This document shows positions 1-9,512 of a stretch of 64,000 nt of DNA, one piece after another. The translations under genes were made by a program, and so were the position numbers. The notes under the pieces were generated by a model. That model searched no databases, was not told the DNA's origin, and was given only the letters and a program-made list of their open reading frames with translations. Origin of the DNA: Paenirhizobium selenitireducens ATCC BAA-1503 (GTDB lineage: Bacteria > Pseudomonadota > Alphaproteobacteria > Rhizobiales > Rhizobiaceae). The stretch covers positions 248,001-312,000 of the forward strand of contig NZ_JAEG01000009.1 of NCBI RefSeq assembly GCF_000518785.1, read 5' to 3'. Every line of letters starts with the position of its first letter. The first letter of the stretch is position 1.

Positions 1-2
1 GC

Positions 3-1316
3 GAAGACCGCGTGCCGATCCCGAACGACGGCAAGATCCTCGACGACCACAAGCAGTACCACGCCATCTTCACCGCCGTGGACGGCGAGACGATGAAGGT
101 CGCCTGGCAGGTCATGGTCGACGGCAATCTCGACAATGTCGACGCCGACTATCAGGGCAAATACGCGTTTGCGACCTGCTACAACTCGGAGGAAGGCGTC
201 AATCTCGCCGAGATGATGGGCAACGAGCAGGACTGGATCGTCGTCTTCAATCTGAAGCGGATCGAGGAAGCCGTGGCCAAGGGCGACTTCAAGGAAATGG
301 GCGGCGTCCCCGTCATCGACGGCCGCCACGGTTCGCCCTATACGCGTTACATCCCCGTCTCCAACAGCCCGCACGGCATGAACACAGCCCCCGACGGCAT
401 CCACATCGTCGCCAACGGCAAGCTGTCGCCGACCGTCACCGTCTTCGACGTGCGCAAGTTCGACGACCTGTTCGACGACAAGATCAAGCCGCGCGACTGC
501 GTTGTCGCCGAGCCGGAACTGGGCCTCGGACCGCTCCACACAGCCTATGACGGCAAGGGCAATGCCTACACCACGCTGTTCATCGACAGCCAGGTCTGCA
601 AGTGGAACATCGAGGACGCCAGGAAGGCCTATGCCGGCGAGAAGGTCGATCCGATCCGCCAGAAGCTCGACGTGCACTATCAGCCGGGCCACAATCACAC
701 CTCGATGGGCCAGACCAAGGAAGCCGACGGCAAGTGGCTGATCTCGCTCAACAAGTTCTCCAAGGACCGTTACCTGAACGTCGGTCCGCTGAAGCCGGAG
801 AACGATCAGCTGATCGACATTTCCGGCGACGAGATGGTCATCGTCCACGACGGCCCGTCCTTCGCCGAGCCGCATGACGCCACCATCGTCCATGCCTCGA
901 AGATCAACCCGGTGCATGTCTGGGATCGCAATGACCCGTTCTTCGCCGATGCGGTCGCCCAGGCCAAGATCGACGGCGTCGACCTGATGGCCGACAGCAC
1001 GGTCATCCGCGACGGCGACAAGGTCCGTGTCTACATGACCTCGGTCGCTCCGGCCTTTGGTCTGGAAAGCTTCCAGGTCAAGCAGGGCGACGAAGTCACC
1101 GTCTACGTGACCAATATCGACGAGGTGGAAGACCTGACCCACGGCTTCGCCATCATCAACTACGGCATCAACATGGAAGTCGGCCCGCAGGCCACCGCCT
1201 CGGTCACCTTCAAGGCCAACAAGCCGGGTGTCTGGTGGTATTACTGCTCGTGGTTCTGCCATGCCATGCACATGGAGATGAAGGGCCGCATGTTCGTCGA
1301 ACCCAAGGCGGCATGA
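3..1316 (+). CDS. nosZ: Nitrous-oxide reductase NosZ, C-terminal two thirds (5' end outside window)
   Basis: NosZ is the periplasmic copper enzyme that reduces N2O to N2, the last step of denitrification. The frame is open from base 3, so the N-terminus lies upstream; about 437 of the roughly 640 residues usual for the family are visible. Histidine clusters that could ligate the CuZ cluster are seen ([32 protein letters not shown]). The C-terminal cupredoxin domain carries the complete CuA motif [12 protein letters not shown], with the upstream ligand His in LTHGFAI. The stop overlaps the nosD start as ATGA. Nothing in the visible part suggests inactivation. The twin-arginine signal and the promoter cannot be assessed here. 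Confidence 0.97.
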   Translation, partial: EDRVPIPNDGKILDDHKQYHAIFTAVDGETMKVAWQVMVDGNLDNVDADYQGKYAFATCYNSEEGVNLAEMMGNEQDWIVVFNLKRIEEAVAKGDFKEMGGVPVIDGRHGSPYTRYIPVSNSPHGMNTAPDGIHIVANGKLSPTVTVFDVRKFDDLFDDKIKPRDCVVAEPELGLGPLHTAYDGKGNAYTTLFIDSQVCKWNIEDARKAYAGEKVDPIRQKLDVHYQPGHNHTSMGQTKEADGKWLISLNKFSKDRYLNVGPLKPENDQLIDISGDEMVIVHDGPSFAEPHDATIVHASKINPVHVWDRNDPFFADAVAQAKIDGVDLMADSTVIRDGDKVRVYMTSVAPAFGLESFQVKQGDEVTVYVTNIDEVEDLTHGFAIINYGINMEVGPQATASVTFKANKPGVWWYYCSWFCHAMHMEMKGRMFVEPKAA

Positions 1317-2689
1317 TGATTGCTCGTCTCCTGACGACACGACTTGGAATGGCGGCCGTCCTGGCCGCCATTCCAGCCATGGCCAGTGCGGCGGACCTTG
1401 CGGTCTCGCCGACCGGTCCCGCATTGCAGGAAATCATCGCCGGGGCGACCGCCGGAGACGTGCTCGCCCTCGAGCCGGGCGCCTATGCCGGGCCGATCAC
1501 CATCGACAAGCCGCTGGTCATTGCAGGCAAGCCGGGGGCGACGATTGCCGGCAACGGCAAGGGCAGCGTGGTAACGATCGGGGCCCCGGGCGTGACCGTG
1601 CGCGGGCTTTCCGTCAGCGGCTCGGGCCGCGATCTCACCACCCGCGATTCGGGCATCTATGCCGGCCAGGCGGCAACCGGCGCGATCATCGAGGACAACA
1701 CCGTCACCGACAACCTGTTCGGCATCTACCTCTATGGCGCAGTGGACTCCGTTGCGCGCAACAACCGCATCACCGGCCTCCAGAGCGGACGCATGAGCGA
1801 GGCCGGCAGCGGTGTGACCATCTGGAATGCGCCGGGCGCCAAGGTGCTCGGCAACGACATCCGCTTCGGCCGCGACGGTATCGCCACCATGGCCAGCAAG
1901 CGCAACGTCTTCAGCCACAACCGGTTCAGCGACCTGCGCTTCGCCATTCACTACATGTACACGGACGACAGCGAAGTCACCGACAACGTCTCCACGCGCA
2001 ATTCCGTCGGCTATGCGATCATGTATTCCAGCCGGCTGAAGATCATTGGAAATCTCTCCGACGGGGACCGCGACCACGGCCTGTTGCTCAACACCGCCAA
2101 GAGCTCGGAAGTGCGCGACAACACGGTCATCGGCCGGATGCAGCCGGTGGACCGCTGGCTTTCCGCAGGCACGCAATCGGGAGAACACGGCCTGCCGAAA
2201 ACGGCGAACGATGCCGTCGTCGCGGCGAACGGCGAACGCCTCGGCCCGGAAAAATGCGTGTTCATCTACAATGCCAACAAGAACCGATTCTTCGACAACC
2301 TGTTCGAGAACTGCGCGATCGGCATCCATTTCACCGCAGGCTCGGAAGGCAACACGATGACGGGCAACGCCTTCATCAACAACCGCAACCAGGTCAAATA
2401 TGTCGGCACGCGCTATCTCGACTGGTCGAACGAAGGTCGCGGCAACTATTGGAGCGACAATCCGGCCTTCGATCTCGACGGCGACGGTATTGCCGACAAT
2501 CCCTATCGGCCGAACGATCTGATCGACCAGGTGCTGTGGACCTCGCCGCAGGCGAAGATCCTGATGTCGAGCCCCGCGGTCCAGGTGATCCGCTGGGCCC
2601 AGGCCCAGTTTCCGGCGCTCCTGCCCGGCGGCGTGGTCGACAGCCATCCCCTGATGGCGCCCATCGCACCGAAGAAGGCGATCCAATGA
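1313..2689 (+). CDS. nosD: NosD, periplasmic copper-cluster assembly protein
   Basis: 458 residues. NosD works with the NosFY ABC transporter in building the CuZ centre of NosZ. I chose the ATG that overlaps the nosZ stop (ATGA), because it is followed at once by a Sec signal peptide ([13 protein letters not shown], a hydrophobic core, then AMASA before ADLAV). The rest is a run of short repeats rich in N, G and D with spaced hydrophobics, as in the right-handed parallel beta-helix (CASH/NosD) fold. Length and order match alphaproteobacterial nosD. It overlaps nosF by 4 bases, so translation is probably coupled. Confidence 0.95.
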   Translation: MMIARLLTTRLGMAAVLAAIPAMASAADLAVSPTGPALQEIIAGATAGDVLALEPGAYAGPITIDKPLVIAGKPGATIAGNGKGSVVTIGAPGVTVRGLSVSGSGRDLTTRDSGIYAGQAATGAIIEDNTVTDNLFGIYLYGAVDSVARNNRITGLQSGRMSEAGSGVTIWNAPGAKVLGNDIRFGRDGIATMASKRNVFSHNRFSDLRFAIHYMYTDDSEVTDNVSTRNSVGYAIMYSSRLKIIGNLSDGDRDHGLLLNTAKSSEVRDNTVIGRMQPVDRWLSAGTQSGEHGLPKTANDAVVAANGERLGPEKCVFIYNANKNRFFDNLFENCAIGIHFTAGSEGNTMTGNAFINNRNQVKYVGTRYLDWSNEGRGNYWSDNPAFDLDGDGIADNPYRPNDLIDQVLWTSPQAKILMSSPAVQVIRWAQAQFPALLPGGVVDSHPLMAPIAPKKAIQ

Positions 2690-3600
2690 CGGCGACGGTA
2701 ACCACAGCCGGCGTGTCCAAACGCTATGGGGCGGTCCAGGCGGTGAAGGACGTGACCTTCACCTTGAACGCCGGCGAGACCATTGCCCTCGTCGGCCACA
2801 ATGGCGCCGGCAAGACGACGCTGATCAAGCTCATGCTCGGCCTGATCCGTCCGACGACCGGAACCGTCAGCGTGCTCGGCGAGGATCCCGCCCGTGGCGA
2901 TTTTCACGTCCGCCAGCGGCTCGGCTATCTGCCGGAGAGTGTATCCTTCCATATGGCGCTGACCGGACGGGAGACGCTCGCCTTCTATGCCAGGCTCAAG
3001 CGGGTGGAACTTTCTTCGGCCGATGCCCTTTTCGAGCGGGTGGGCCTGGCGCAGGAGGCGGCAGACCGTCCGGTGCGCACCTATTCCAAGGGCATGCGCC
3101 AGCGCCTCGGGCTTGCCCAGGCGCTGCTTGGCGATCCGCGCGTCCTCTTGCTCGACGAACCGACCAGCGGCCTCGATCCCGCGCTTCGACGCAACTTCTA
3201 CGACCTCATCACCGATCTCCGCGCCGGCGGCGCGACGGTGCTTCTGTCGTCGCACGCGCTGACCGAACTTGAGGATCGGGCCGATCGCGTCATCATCGTC
3301 AATCGCGGCATCAAGATCGCCGACGGTACGCTCGACGAGCTGCGCCACATCGCCCGGCTACCGACCCGTATCGGCGTCAGGCTGGCCAACGACGATTCGG
3401 CTCCCGGCTGGACCCGGGGCGGCACCGACTGGAAGCGGACGGCAGCAGGTCTATTCGAGGCCGACGTGGCGCCCGAGGACAAGATCGCGCTGCTCCATGA
3501 CATGACGACGGACCCTTCCCGGCTCGCCGCGCTGACGGTCGCCGAACCGACGCTCGACGCGCTCTATGCGCATTTCCTCGAAGGGCAGTCACAGGCATGA
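2686..3600 (+). CDS. nosF: NosF, ABC-transporter ATPase for NosZ maturation
   Basis: 304 residues. This is the cytoplasmic ATPase partner of NosY and is thought to supply a sulfur species for CuZ assembly. The Walker A motif GHNGAGKTT is at residues 37-45, the signature YSKGMRQRLG near 130 and Walker B LLLDEPTSGLDP near 150, followed by a switch His (SSHALTELE). A long C-terminal extension after the ATPase core is normal for the family. It starts at the ATG overlapping the nosD stop and its own stop overlaps nosY in the same way. Confidence 0.95.
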   Translation: MTATVTTAGVSKRYGAVQAVKDVTFTLNAGETIALVGHNGAGKTTLIKLMLGLIRPTTGTVSVLGEDPARGDFHVRQRLGYLPESVSFHMALTGRETLAFYARLKRVELSSADALFERVGLAQEAADRPVRTYSKGMRQRLGLAQALLGDPRVLLLDEPTSGLDPALRRNFYDLITDLRAGGATVLLSSHALTELEDRADRVIIVNRGIKIADGTLDELRHIARLPTRIGVRLANDDSAPGWTRGGTDWKRTAAGLFEADVAPEDKIALLHDMTTDPSRLAALTVAEPTLDALYAHFLEGQSQA

Positions 3601-4424
3601 CGAATATCCTCATCATCGCTCGCAAGGAGATCCAGGAGGGCCTGCGCAATCGCTGGGTTCTGGCGACGACCCTGCTGCTTGCGGCGCTGGCGCTGACCTT
3701 GTCCTTCCTCGGCAGCGCGCCGACCGGCAATGTCGGCGTCAATCGCCTCGACGTGGTGATCGTCAGCCTGTCGAGCCTCACCATCTTCCTCGTGCCGCTG
3801 ATCGCGCTCCTCCTGTCGCACGACGCAATCGTCGGCGAGTCCGAGCGCGGCACCATGCTCCTGCTGCTGAGCTATCCGATCGGTCGCAGCGAGGTCATTT
3901 TCGGCAAGTTTCTCGGCCATCTGGCAATCCTCGCCTTCGCCACGGCGATCGGCTATGGCGCAGCGGCGGCCGCCCTGACGGTGACCGGCACCGATATCGC
4001 GATCGAAAGCTGGCGCGCCTTCCTGTCCATGGTCGGCTCCTCCGTCCTGCTCGGCGCCGTCTTCCTCGCGATCGGCTACCTCTCCAGCACACTGGTGAGC
4101 GAGCGCAGCACGGCAGGCGGCATCGCCATCGGCATCTGGCTGTTCTTCGTACTGATCTACGACATGGCGCTGCTCGGCGGGCTGGTCGCCGCCAAGGGCC
4201 AGGCCGTGCCCGCCTTGTTGCTCGACCTTCTTCTGCTCGCCAACCCGACCGACGTCTACCGGCTGCTCAATCTCGGATCGGGCAATGCCGGCGCACTGTC
4301 GGGCATGGGAGGCATCGCCGCCCATACGGGCCTCACCGCACCGGTGCTGATCGCAGCGCTGGCGCTCTGGACGATCGTGCCGCTCGGCTGCGCAACCGTC
4401 ATCTTTTCGAGGAGGGAAGTATGA
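3597..4424 (+). CDS. nosY: NosY, ABC-transporter permease for NosZ maturation
   Basis: 275 residues and about six hydrophobic membrane segments, of the ABC-2 type. The first follows a short basic cytoplasmic start (ARKEIQEGLRNRW), a motif typical of NosY. The conserved loop SERGTMLLLLSYPIGRSE sits after the second segment, where the permease contacts the NosF ATPase. It pairs with NosF in the inner membrane. Both ends overlap their neighbours by four bases (ATGA), which supports a tightly coupled nosDFYL transcript. Confidence 0.94.
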   Translation: MTNILIIARKEIQEGLRNRWVLATTLLLAALALTLSFLGSAPTGNVGVNRLDVVIVSLSSLTIFLVPLIALLLSHDAIVGESERGTMLLLLSYPIGRSEVIFGKFLGHLAILAFATAIGYGAAAAALTVTGTDIAIESWRAFLSMVGSSVLLGAVFLAIGYLSSTLVSERSTAGGIAIGIWLFFVLIYDMALLGGLVAAKGQAVPALLLDLLLLANPTDVYRLLNLGSGNAGALSGMGGIAAHTGLTAPVLIAALALWTIVPLGCATVIFSRREV

Positions 4425-4996
4425 GACTTTCCATCGCCATCGGCGCACTCGCCGCATCGCTCCTGCTCTCCGCCTGCAGCAGCGAGGACGAAGCGGCCAT
4501 GCCGCCACCCTTTGCGCTGACCGAAGAGGCCATGGGCCGCTATTGCGGCATGAACGTGCTGGAACATGCAGGCCCCAAGGGCCAGATCATCCTGCAGCAG
4601 ATCCCCGAAGCCATCTGGTTCTCCTCTGCACGCGATACGCTGGCCTTCACCATGCTGCCCGAGGAACCGCGCGACATCGCAGCAATCTACGTGTCCGACA
4701 TGAGCAAGGCGCCGAGCTGGGACGAGCCGGGTGCCGAAAACTGGATCGATGCGAAGAAGGCATTCTTCGTCATCGGCAGCGCCCAGCGCGGCGGCATGGG
4801 CACCGAGGAAGCCGTCCCCTTCTCCGTGGAAGCCGACGCCAGCGCCTTTGCCAAGAAACACGGCGGCCGCCTGGTCAGGTTCGCCGACATGCCCAGGGAC
4901 TATATTCTCGGCTCAGGCAGCGAAGCACCGACGGACGGTTCCGCATTCGATCCGGAAGCCACCAGCAAGGACGCAGAGGGACACGATCATGGCTGA
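4421..4996 (+). CDS. nosL: NosL, copper-binding lipoprotein
   Basis: 191 residues. NosL is an outer-membrane-anchored Cu(I) chaperone that delivers copper to NosZ. A lipoprotein signal peptide is clear, with lipobox LSAC and the modified Cys at residue 19. The family's Cu site C-G-M lies near residue 41 (YCGMNVLEHAGPKGQ), and the tail ends in a His-rich EGHDHG. The start ATG overlaps the nosY stop. The last eight bases overlap the start of nosX, so the order nosYLX is unbroken. Confidence 0.94.
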   Translation: MRLSIAIGALAASLLLSACSSEDEAAMPPPFALTEEAMGRYCGMNVLEHAGPKGQIILQQIPEAIWFSSARDTLAFTMLPEEPRDIAAIYVSDMSKAPSWDEPGAENWIDAKKAFFVIGSAQRGGMGTEEAVPFSVEADASAFAKKHGGRLVRFADMPRDYILGSGSEAPTDGSAFDPEATSKDAEGHDHG

Positions 4997-5993
4997 CACC
5001 ATCACGCGCCGCCGGGCGATCTGTATCATGGCTGCCACCGCGGGCCTCCCGCTCATACCCTTCGTCGGCCCGGCACTCGCCGCGGCCGATCCTGTCGTCT
5101 GGAGAGGCCAGGCGCTCGGGGCGCCGGCGACACTGATCCTCAATCATCCCGACAGGGCGAAAGCCGAGGCCCTCGTCCGCCGCGTCGTGGCCGAAGTCGA
5201 GCGGCTGGAGTCTATTTTCAGTCTCTACCGCGATGATTCGAGTCTCCGCGAACTGAACCGCGTGGGTGCGCTTGCCGCGCCGCCACCGGAGTTGGTCACT
5301 CTGCTTGAGCGTTGCGACGAGTTTTGGGCTGCAAGCGGACGCAAGTTCGACCCGACGGTCCAACCGCTCTGGGTGCTCTTTGCTCGTCATTTTGCCACAC
5401 GGGGTGCAGATCCACGCGGCCCGTCGAGGCAGGAAATCGATGCGGTGGCATCACTTGTCAGCTTCGATGCCGTGAAGTTCAATCGCGACCGGGTCGTCTT
5501 TTCCCGCCCGGGCATGGCGCTGACGTTCAATGGCATAGCGCAGGGGTTCGTCACTGACCGCATTGTTGATCTTCTCCGTCAGGAGGGCATCACGAGTAGC
5601 CTGGTCAACTTGGGTGAAAGCCGGGCGATTGGCGCACGCGCCGATGGAACCCCCTGGCGTATCGGCCTTAGCGAAACGGAAGATGGTGCAACCATTGATG
5701 AGATGGCCGCGCTTGTCGACAAGGCAGTCTCAACCTCAAGCCCGTTCGGCTTTCATTTCGATCCGGCTTTGCACTTCAGTCATCTCATCGATCCGCGCCT
5801 GGGAAGCATCGAGCCCCTCTATCGTCGGTTGAGCGTGATAGCCCCCGACGCTGTCACTGCCGATGCCTTGTCAACGGCATTTACGCTAACCGCACTTTCC
5901 CAGGTGCGATCCTTCGTTCAAGCCAGCAGCGACATTTCGGTCGATCTGATGACAATCCAGGGCGAGCATATGCGCCTCGGCCCGGCCAGCTAA
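4989..5993 (+). CDS. nosX: NosX, ApbE-type flavin transferase
   Basis: 334 residues. NosX belongs to the ApbE family of periplasmic FMN transferases, which covalently attach FMN to proteins such as NosR. The N-terminus has a twin-arginine-like signal (TRRRAICIMAAT). The ApbE hallmarks follow: a SIFSLYRDDSSL segment, NGIAQGFVTDRI, NLGESRAIG and the late ADALSTAFTL motif. Base composition changes within the gene: up to about base 5205 the third positions are strongly G/C as in the other nos genes, while the rest uses many A/T-ending codons. This hints at a recombination joint inside the gene. Last gene of the visible nos operon. Confidence 0.93.
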   Translation: MADTITRRRAICIMAATAGLPLIPFVGPALAAADPVVWRGQALGAPATLILNHPDRAKAEALVRRVVAEVERLESIFSLYRDDSSLRELNRVGALAAPPPELVTLLERCDEFWAASGRKFDPTVQPLWVLFARHFATRGADPRGPSRQEIDAVASLVSFDAVKFNRDRVVFSRPGMALTFNGIAQGFVTDRIVDLLRQEGITSSLVNLGESRAIGARADGTPWRIGLSETEDGATIDEMAALVDKAVSTSSPFGFHFDPALHFSHLIDPRLGSIEPLYRRLSVIAPDAVTADALSTAFTLTALSQVRSFVQASSDISVDLMTIQGEHMRLGPAS

Positions 5994-6425
5994 CGCACCA
6001 CGCTGAAGTAGCCACGGCTTGATCGATGGGTTCCACGCGCCGGCGGCTGCACCGTGCCCCTCATTTGGCGGACGGGTAGAAGCGAAGTCTGGATCTCAAG
6101 GAACTCTATTCCATCGGGATCGACCTCGCGCTCGAGATCTGTTCACTGGTGGGAGTGCCCGAGTGCTTCTGACCCGGCGAAAATGGCTAGATTTCGGGGA
6201 TTGCAGGACGTTCTCTTGGAACGGGAAGGCGAAGGGCGCGCGTCGCGCGCCCCTGGCCCCGGCAAGGATGCTGTCCTTGATTCAGGTAGCGCGTTCCTGC
6301 CGCAAAGCTACCAGTGTGTCATGCAAGGTAGTACCACGTCGCAGGCCACAAGAGATCGAGCCCCTTGCATGAGGCAAGGGGGCAAGCCCAGGGTTGGCGC
6401 AACCACGTTGATATGCGGCGTTGTC
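5994..6425. other. Non-coding stretch after nosX with a GC hairpin
   Basis: No convincing gene is seen in these 432 bases between the convergent nosX and minE. The composition continues the less G/C-biased style of the nosX 3' end. A perfect hairpin lies at 6234-6252 (GGGCGCGC, loop GTC, GCGCGCCC) without a following T-run. It may help end transcription from either side. Confidence 0.5.
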
Positions 6426-6686
6426 TCAAGCCGCCAGCCTGGCGCCGTCCAAAGGTATCTCAACCTCGATCTCGAGGATCGACACATGCTTGTCGCGCTC
6501 CATCGTGACGTGAACCTTGTCGCCGTCGACCTGAACGTGCCGGGCAATCACGGCGAGGATCTCCTCGCGAAGCACGGCGACCAGATCGGAACCGGCAGAA
6601 GCGCGTTCGTGGGCAAGAAGAACCTGGAGACGCTCCCGCGCGGTCGGGGCCGACCTCTGTTTGCGGAACAGTTTGAAGATACTCAT
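6426..6686 (-). CDS. minE: MinE, cell-division topological factor
   Basis: 86 residues. MinE drives the pole-to-pole oscillation of MinCD and so keeps Z-rings at midcell. The start [12 protein letters not shown] is the typical membrane-binding/anti-MinCD N-terminus, followed by the [13 protein letters not shown] helix and a C-terminal beta-rich dimerisation domain. The ATG overlaps the minD stop by four bases, which fixes the start; in-frame codons further upstream lie inside minD. Third gene of minCDE. Confidence 0.95.
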   Translation of the reverse strand: MSIFKLFRKQRSAPTARERLQVLLAHERASAGSDLVAVLREEILAVIARHVQVDGDKVHVTMERDKHVSILEIEVEIPLDGARLAA

Positions 6687-7498
6687 GCTGCCCTCCGCGC
6701 GAAAATCTTGCCGAAGAGCCCCCGCTTCTCGCCCGGGATCTCGATGGGCAACTGCTCGCCGCAAAGCCGGCGCGCGGCGTCGAAATATGCAAGCGCCGGT
6801 GCGCTGCGGGCGTCGGCAAGGGTGACCGGCGCACCGATATTGGAAGCGCGCAGCACATCCATGCTTTCCGGAATGATGCCGAGAAGCGGGATCGAGAGAA
6901 TGTCCAGCACGTCCTCGACCTTGAGCATGTCCCCGCGCTGGGCCCGCTGGGCGTCATAGCGCGTGAGCAGCAGGTGCTTTTCCATGCGCTCGCCGCGTTC
7001 GGCCTTCACGGTCTTGGCGTCGAGCAGCCCGATGATGCGGTCGGAGTCCCGGACCGACGAGACTTCCGGATTGGTCACCACGACCGCCACGTCCGCGTGA
7101 CGCATGGCCAGCGTCGCACCGCGCTCGATGCCCGCCGGGCTGTCGCAGATGACCCAGTCGAAGTAGCGGCGCAGGTCGTTGATGACCTGTTCCACGCCCT
7201 CGGGCGTCAGGTTGTCCTTGTCCCGGGTCTGGGAGGCGGGCAACAGGAAGAGGGTGTCCACGCGCTTGTCGCGGATCAGCGCCTGCTGCAGCTTGGCGTC
7301 GCCCTGGATGACATTGACCAGATCGTAGACGACCCGGCGTTCTGCCCCCATGACGAGGTCGAGATTGCGCAGGCCGACATCGAAGTCCACGACCACGACT
7401 TTCTCGTTTCTCTGCGCGAGCGCTGCACCCAGCGCGGCACTGGAGGTGGTCTTGCCAACCCCGCCCTTGCCTGACGTGACGACGACTACCTTCCCCAT
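6683..7498 (-). CDS. minD: MinD, septum-site-determining ATPase
   Basis: 271 residues. A membrane-associated ParA/MinD-type ATPase that recruits MinC and is released by MinE. The deviant Walker [12 protein letters not shown] is near residue 10, and the Asp-rich [13 protein letters not shown] follows. The amphipathic membrane-targeting helix is at the very C-terminus ([12 protein letters not shown]). I chose the ATG at 7498 because AGGAGAACAAG precedes it at good spacing; in-frame starts further upstream run into minC. Separated by 29 bases from minC. Confidence 0.96.
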   Translation of the reverse strand: MGKVVVVTSGKGGVGKTTSSAALGAALAQRNEKVVVVDFDVGLRNLDLVMGAERRVVYDLVNVIQGDAKLQQALIRDKRVDTLFLLPASQTRDKDNLTPEGVEQVINDLRRYFDWVICDSPAGIERGATLAMRHADVAVVVTNPEVSSVRDSDRIIGLLDAKTVKAERGERMEKHLLLTRYDAQRAQRGDMLKVEDVLDILSIPLLGIIPESMDVLRASNIGAPVTLADARSAPALAYFDAARRLCGEQLPIEIPGEKRGLFGKIFARRAA

Positions 7499-7527
7499 CT
7501 TGTTCTCCTGTTCCTGGCCATCTCGGT

Positions 7528-8262
7528 TCATTTGAGTTTGTCTGCCTTCAGCGTTTCGTCGTCGAGCCACCATTGGACGGGTTGTCCGCGAAGCTCCGGC
7601 GGCATGTCCTCGGCCATCTTGTAGATGCCGTCGATCGCCACCAGCTCGGCTTCGAGCTTGCGGCAGAAGATGCGGGCGGTCTGGTTGCCGAGCGAACCGG
7701 CCATGGCCCGGCCGCGCAGCGCGCCGTAGATATGGATGGAGCCGCCAGCGATGACTTCGGCGCCTGAGGCGACCGAGCCGATTACGGTCACGTCCCCATC
7801 GGCAAAGGTGACGGACTGGCCCGAACGCACGGGTTCGCGGATGATCAGCGACTGGAGCGCCTGCCGCATGACGGCCGGCTCTTCGACCTTCGTTTCCTCG
7901 TTGCGCGGGACTTCCGTCCGTTCGCTCGTCGCCACTTCGAAATCGGCGGCCGGGCGTCCGCCCTTCAGGGCCGGCGGCATTCCGGGCTCGATCAGCGAAG
8001 GCCGTCCGCCCTCGATCCCCATGACGCTTACATTGCGGGTGCGAAGCTCCGCCAGCAGGTCCTTCAGCTGGGGACGATCAATCGCCAGATCGGTGACGTC
8101 GAGGACCACCGGGCGGCCGAGGAAGAAGCCCGCCGAGCGCGCGGCGAGATCGTCAAGCCTTTCCAGCCACTCGTCGAGCGGCAGATCGGGCGACAGGACG
8201 ACCGCCATGAAGGAGCGGCCCTTGATACGGATCGAGCGGGCGTCTGTTAGCACTTTGGTCAT
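7528..8262 (-). CDS. minC: MinC, septum-site inhibitor
   Basis: 244 residues. MinC blocks FtsZ polymerisation away from midcell. An N-terminal FtsZ-inhibiting domain (about residues 1-105) is joined by an acidic linker to the C-terminal right-handed beta-helix domain, which starts with REPVRSGQSVTF and contains the glycine-rich SVASGAEVIAGGSIHIYG segment that binds MinD. First gene of minCDE. Its promoter region holds CtrA-type sites at 8268-8318, so cell-cycle control is likely. Confidence 0.94.
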   Translation of the reverse strand: MTKVLTDARSIRIKGRSFMAVVLSPDLPLDEWLERLDDLAARSAGFFLGRPVVLDVTDLAIDRPQLKDLLAELRTRNVSVMGIEGGRPSLIEPGMPPALKGGRPAADFEVATSERTEVPRNEETKVEEPAVMRQALQSLIIREPVRSGQSVTFADGDVTVIGSVASGAEVIAGGSIHIYGALRGRAMAGSLGNQTARIFCRKLEAELVAIDGIYKMAEDMPPELRGQPVQWWLDDETLKADKLK

Positions 8263-8267
8263 CTGGG

Positions 8268-8318
8268 TTAATGATTGGTAACCCTTGCTAGCCTCCCTAT
8301 GGTTAACAAAGCGTTAAC
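8268..8318. promoter_or_regulatory. CtrA-type binding sites upstream of minCDE
   Basis: A perfect TTAA-N7-TTAAC match lies at 8303-8318, 41 bases before the minC start. A weaker TTAA-N7-TAAC lies at 8268-8282, just upstream of the ATG. The CtrA consensus TTAA-N7-TTAAC is well established in alphaproteobacteria, and CtrA control of the min genes has been described in Sinorhizobium. Occupancy here is inferred. The rest of the 309-base gap to the cold-shock gene holds no other gene that I can support. Confidence 0.6.
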
Positions 8319-8571
8319 GCTGCGCGTCAGGCTTGATGCCGGCTGAGTCTCGCGAACGCCGGCCAACGGGCCATCGCAGCCAGCGGCAAAGCAGCCTGCG
8401 GCAAAGTCTGCGTCAGCACGATATCGAGATCAGAGCGCTCGATCCTTCAGGCGTGACCTGCGCGGGAGAGCGTTTGTCTCATCCCAATCTCGGTTCAGCC
8501 GTTGAATGGCAGCCGCTCCCGCTATAGGTTGCCTTTCGCGTGAAGCCGCAAGGACAGAAGAGGAAATGGAA

Positions 8572-8775
8572 ATGGCAACTGGTACCGTAAAATTTTTCAA
8601 CGAGGACAAGGGATTCGGCTTCATCACGCCGGAAAACGGCGGAACGGATGTATTCGTTCACGTTTCTGCTCTGGAGCGGGGCGGCTCGCTCAGAGAAGGT
8701 GACAAGGTCAGTTTCGATATTGGCCAGGATCGCAAGACTGGCAAGTCGAAGGCCGAAAACGTCAGCGTGCTCTGA
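8572..8775 (+). CDS. Cold-shock domain protein (CspA family)
   Basis: 67 residues, the usual length for a bacterial cold-shock protein that binds single-stranded RNA/DNA. RNP1 (KGFGFI) and RNP2 (VFVHVS) are both intact, inside the start [17 protein letters not shown] chose the ATG at 8572 because AGAGGA lies about eight bases upstream; another ATG two codons earlier sits too close to it. Monocistronic. The long untranslated stretch before it fits post-transcriptional control. Confidence 0.94.
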   Translation: MATGTVKFFNEDKGFGFITPENGGTDVFVHVSALERGGSLREGDKVSFDIGQDRKTGKSKAENVSVL

Positions 8776-8928
8776 CACCGGGCCTGCGCAAACAGCCTGA
8801 CCAAAAACATCGGGCAGGCCATTCGCGTCGCAGATGTGTGAGCACCCGGAAAATTTGCACCCTCTGGCCCTGACGTATCGATGGGCCGGTCGGTTACAAA
8901 CCGGGGCCTTGCCGACCGACGATGATCC

Positions 8929-8969
8929 GTTCGGGGGATGGACTTTCCATCAAAGTCCATCCCCCGAAC
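8929..8969. terminator. Perfect 18-bp inverted repeat, candidate terminator
   Basis: Two perfectly complementary 18-base arms (8929-8946 and 8952-8969, starting GTTCGGGGGATGG) flank the loop CCATC. No T-run follows on the plus strand, so this is a strong hairpin but not a textbook intrinsic terminator. It sits 153 bases after the cold-shock stop. The rest of the 390-base gap 8776-9165 shows no gene. Confidence 0.5.
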
Positions 8970-9165
8970 AACACTAATTGCCGACCTCCGGGCATTTCAG
9001 CACCGTCGGCGCCCGGAACGTCGTCGCTCCGCGCCCGCAGGATGGCTTGGAACTATTCATGATGATCCGCTTTCGTGAGGTCCTCTTGACGCCCCGGCGA
9101 TGGTCCGCTTTTTGATCTCGACGTGGATGGCATCCTCAAAGGAACTCACCACACTGTCGGAGGGC

Positions 9166-9510
9166 CTATCGCTCCAGGAAGTCGGCGCGGTGCGGCGTGA
9201 AGCAATCGACCAGCCGACCCTTTTCCAAAGCCCTTACCCCGTGTTGCAGGCCAGAAGGCACGATGAAACTGTCGCCCGCCGCCAGCATCTCGGTCCGACC
9301 GTCGATCGTCACCTCGAAGGCGCCCTCAGCGACATAGCTCGACTGTACATGCGGGTGGGAATGCATCCAGCCCTCGCCGCCTTTCTCGAAGGCGAACTCC
9401 ACCATCATCAGCTCGTCCGTGAAGCAGACCACGCGGCGCCGGTTGCCGTCTGGGGTCGTGGTCCACTCTCCCTCGGAGGCGCGAACGAAAATGTCTCTTT
9501 CCTTGGTCAT
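9166..9510 (-). CDS. KdgF-like cupin (pectin/uronate degradation)
   Basis: 114 residues, a single cupin barrel. KdgF proteins speed the opening of 4,5-unsaturated monouronates from pectin or alginate to the linear ketouronate. The metal-site region HSHPHVQSSYVAEG and the later PSGLQHGVRALEKG are the two cupin motifs. The start is the ATG at 9510, two bases after the preceding gene's stop. Last gene of the uronate operon, next to kduD and kduI, which act on the product; context and fold agree, but biochemical identity is inferred. Confidence 0.82.
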   Translation of the reverse strand: MTKERDIFVRASEGEWTTTPDGNRRRVVCFTDELMMVEFAFEKGGEGWMHSHPHVQSSYVAEGAFEVTIDGRTEMLAAGDSFIVPSGLQHGVRALEKGRLVDCFTPHRADFLER

Positions 9511-9512
9511 GA

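Noticed and set aside
5994..6425. Possible tRNA or small RNA gene after nosX
   Set aside because: Only one short GC hairpin was found. There is no cloverleaf or promoter pattern that I can support.
6054..6959. Plus-strand open frame over the region after nosX and across minE/minD
   Set aside because: It runs antisense through two certain genes, shows no motif, and its upstream half falls in a gene-free stretch.
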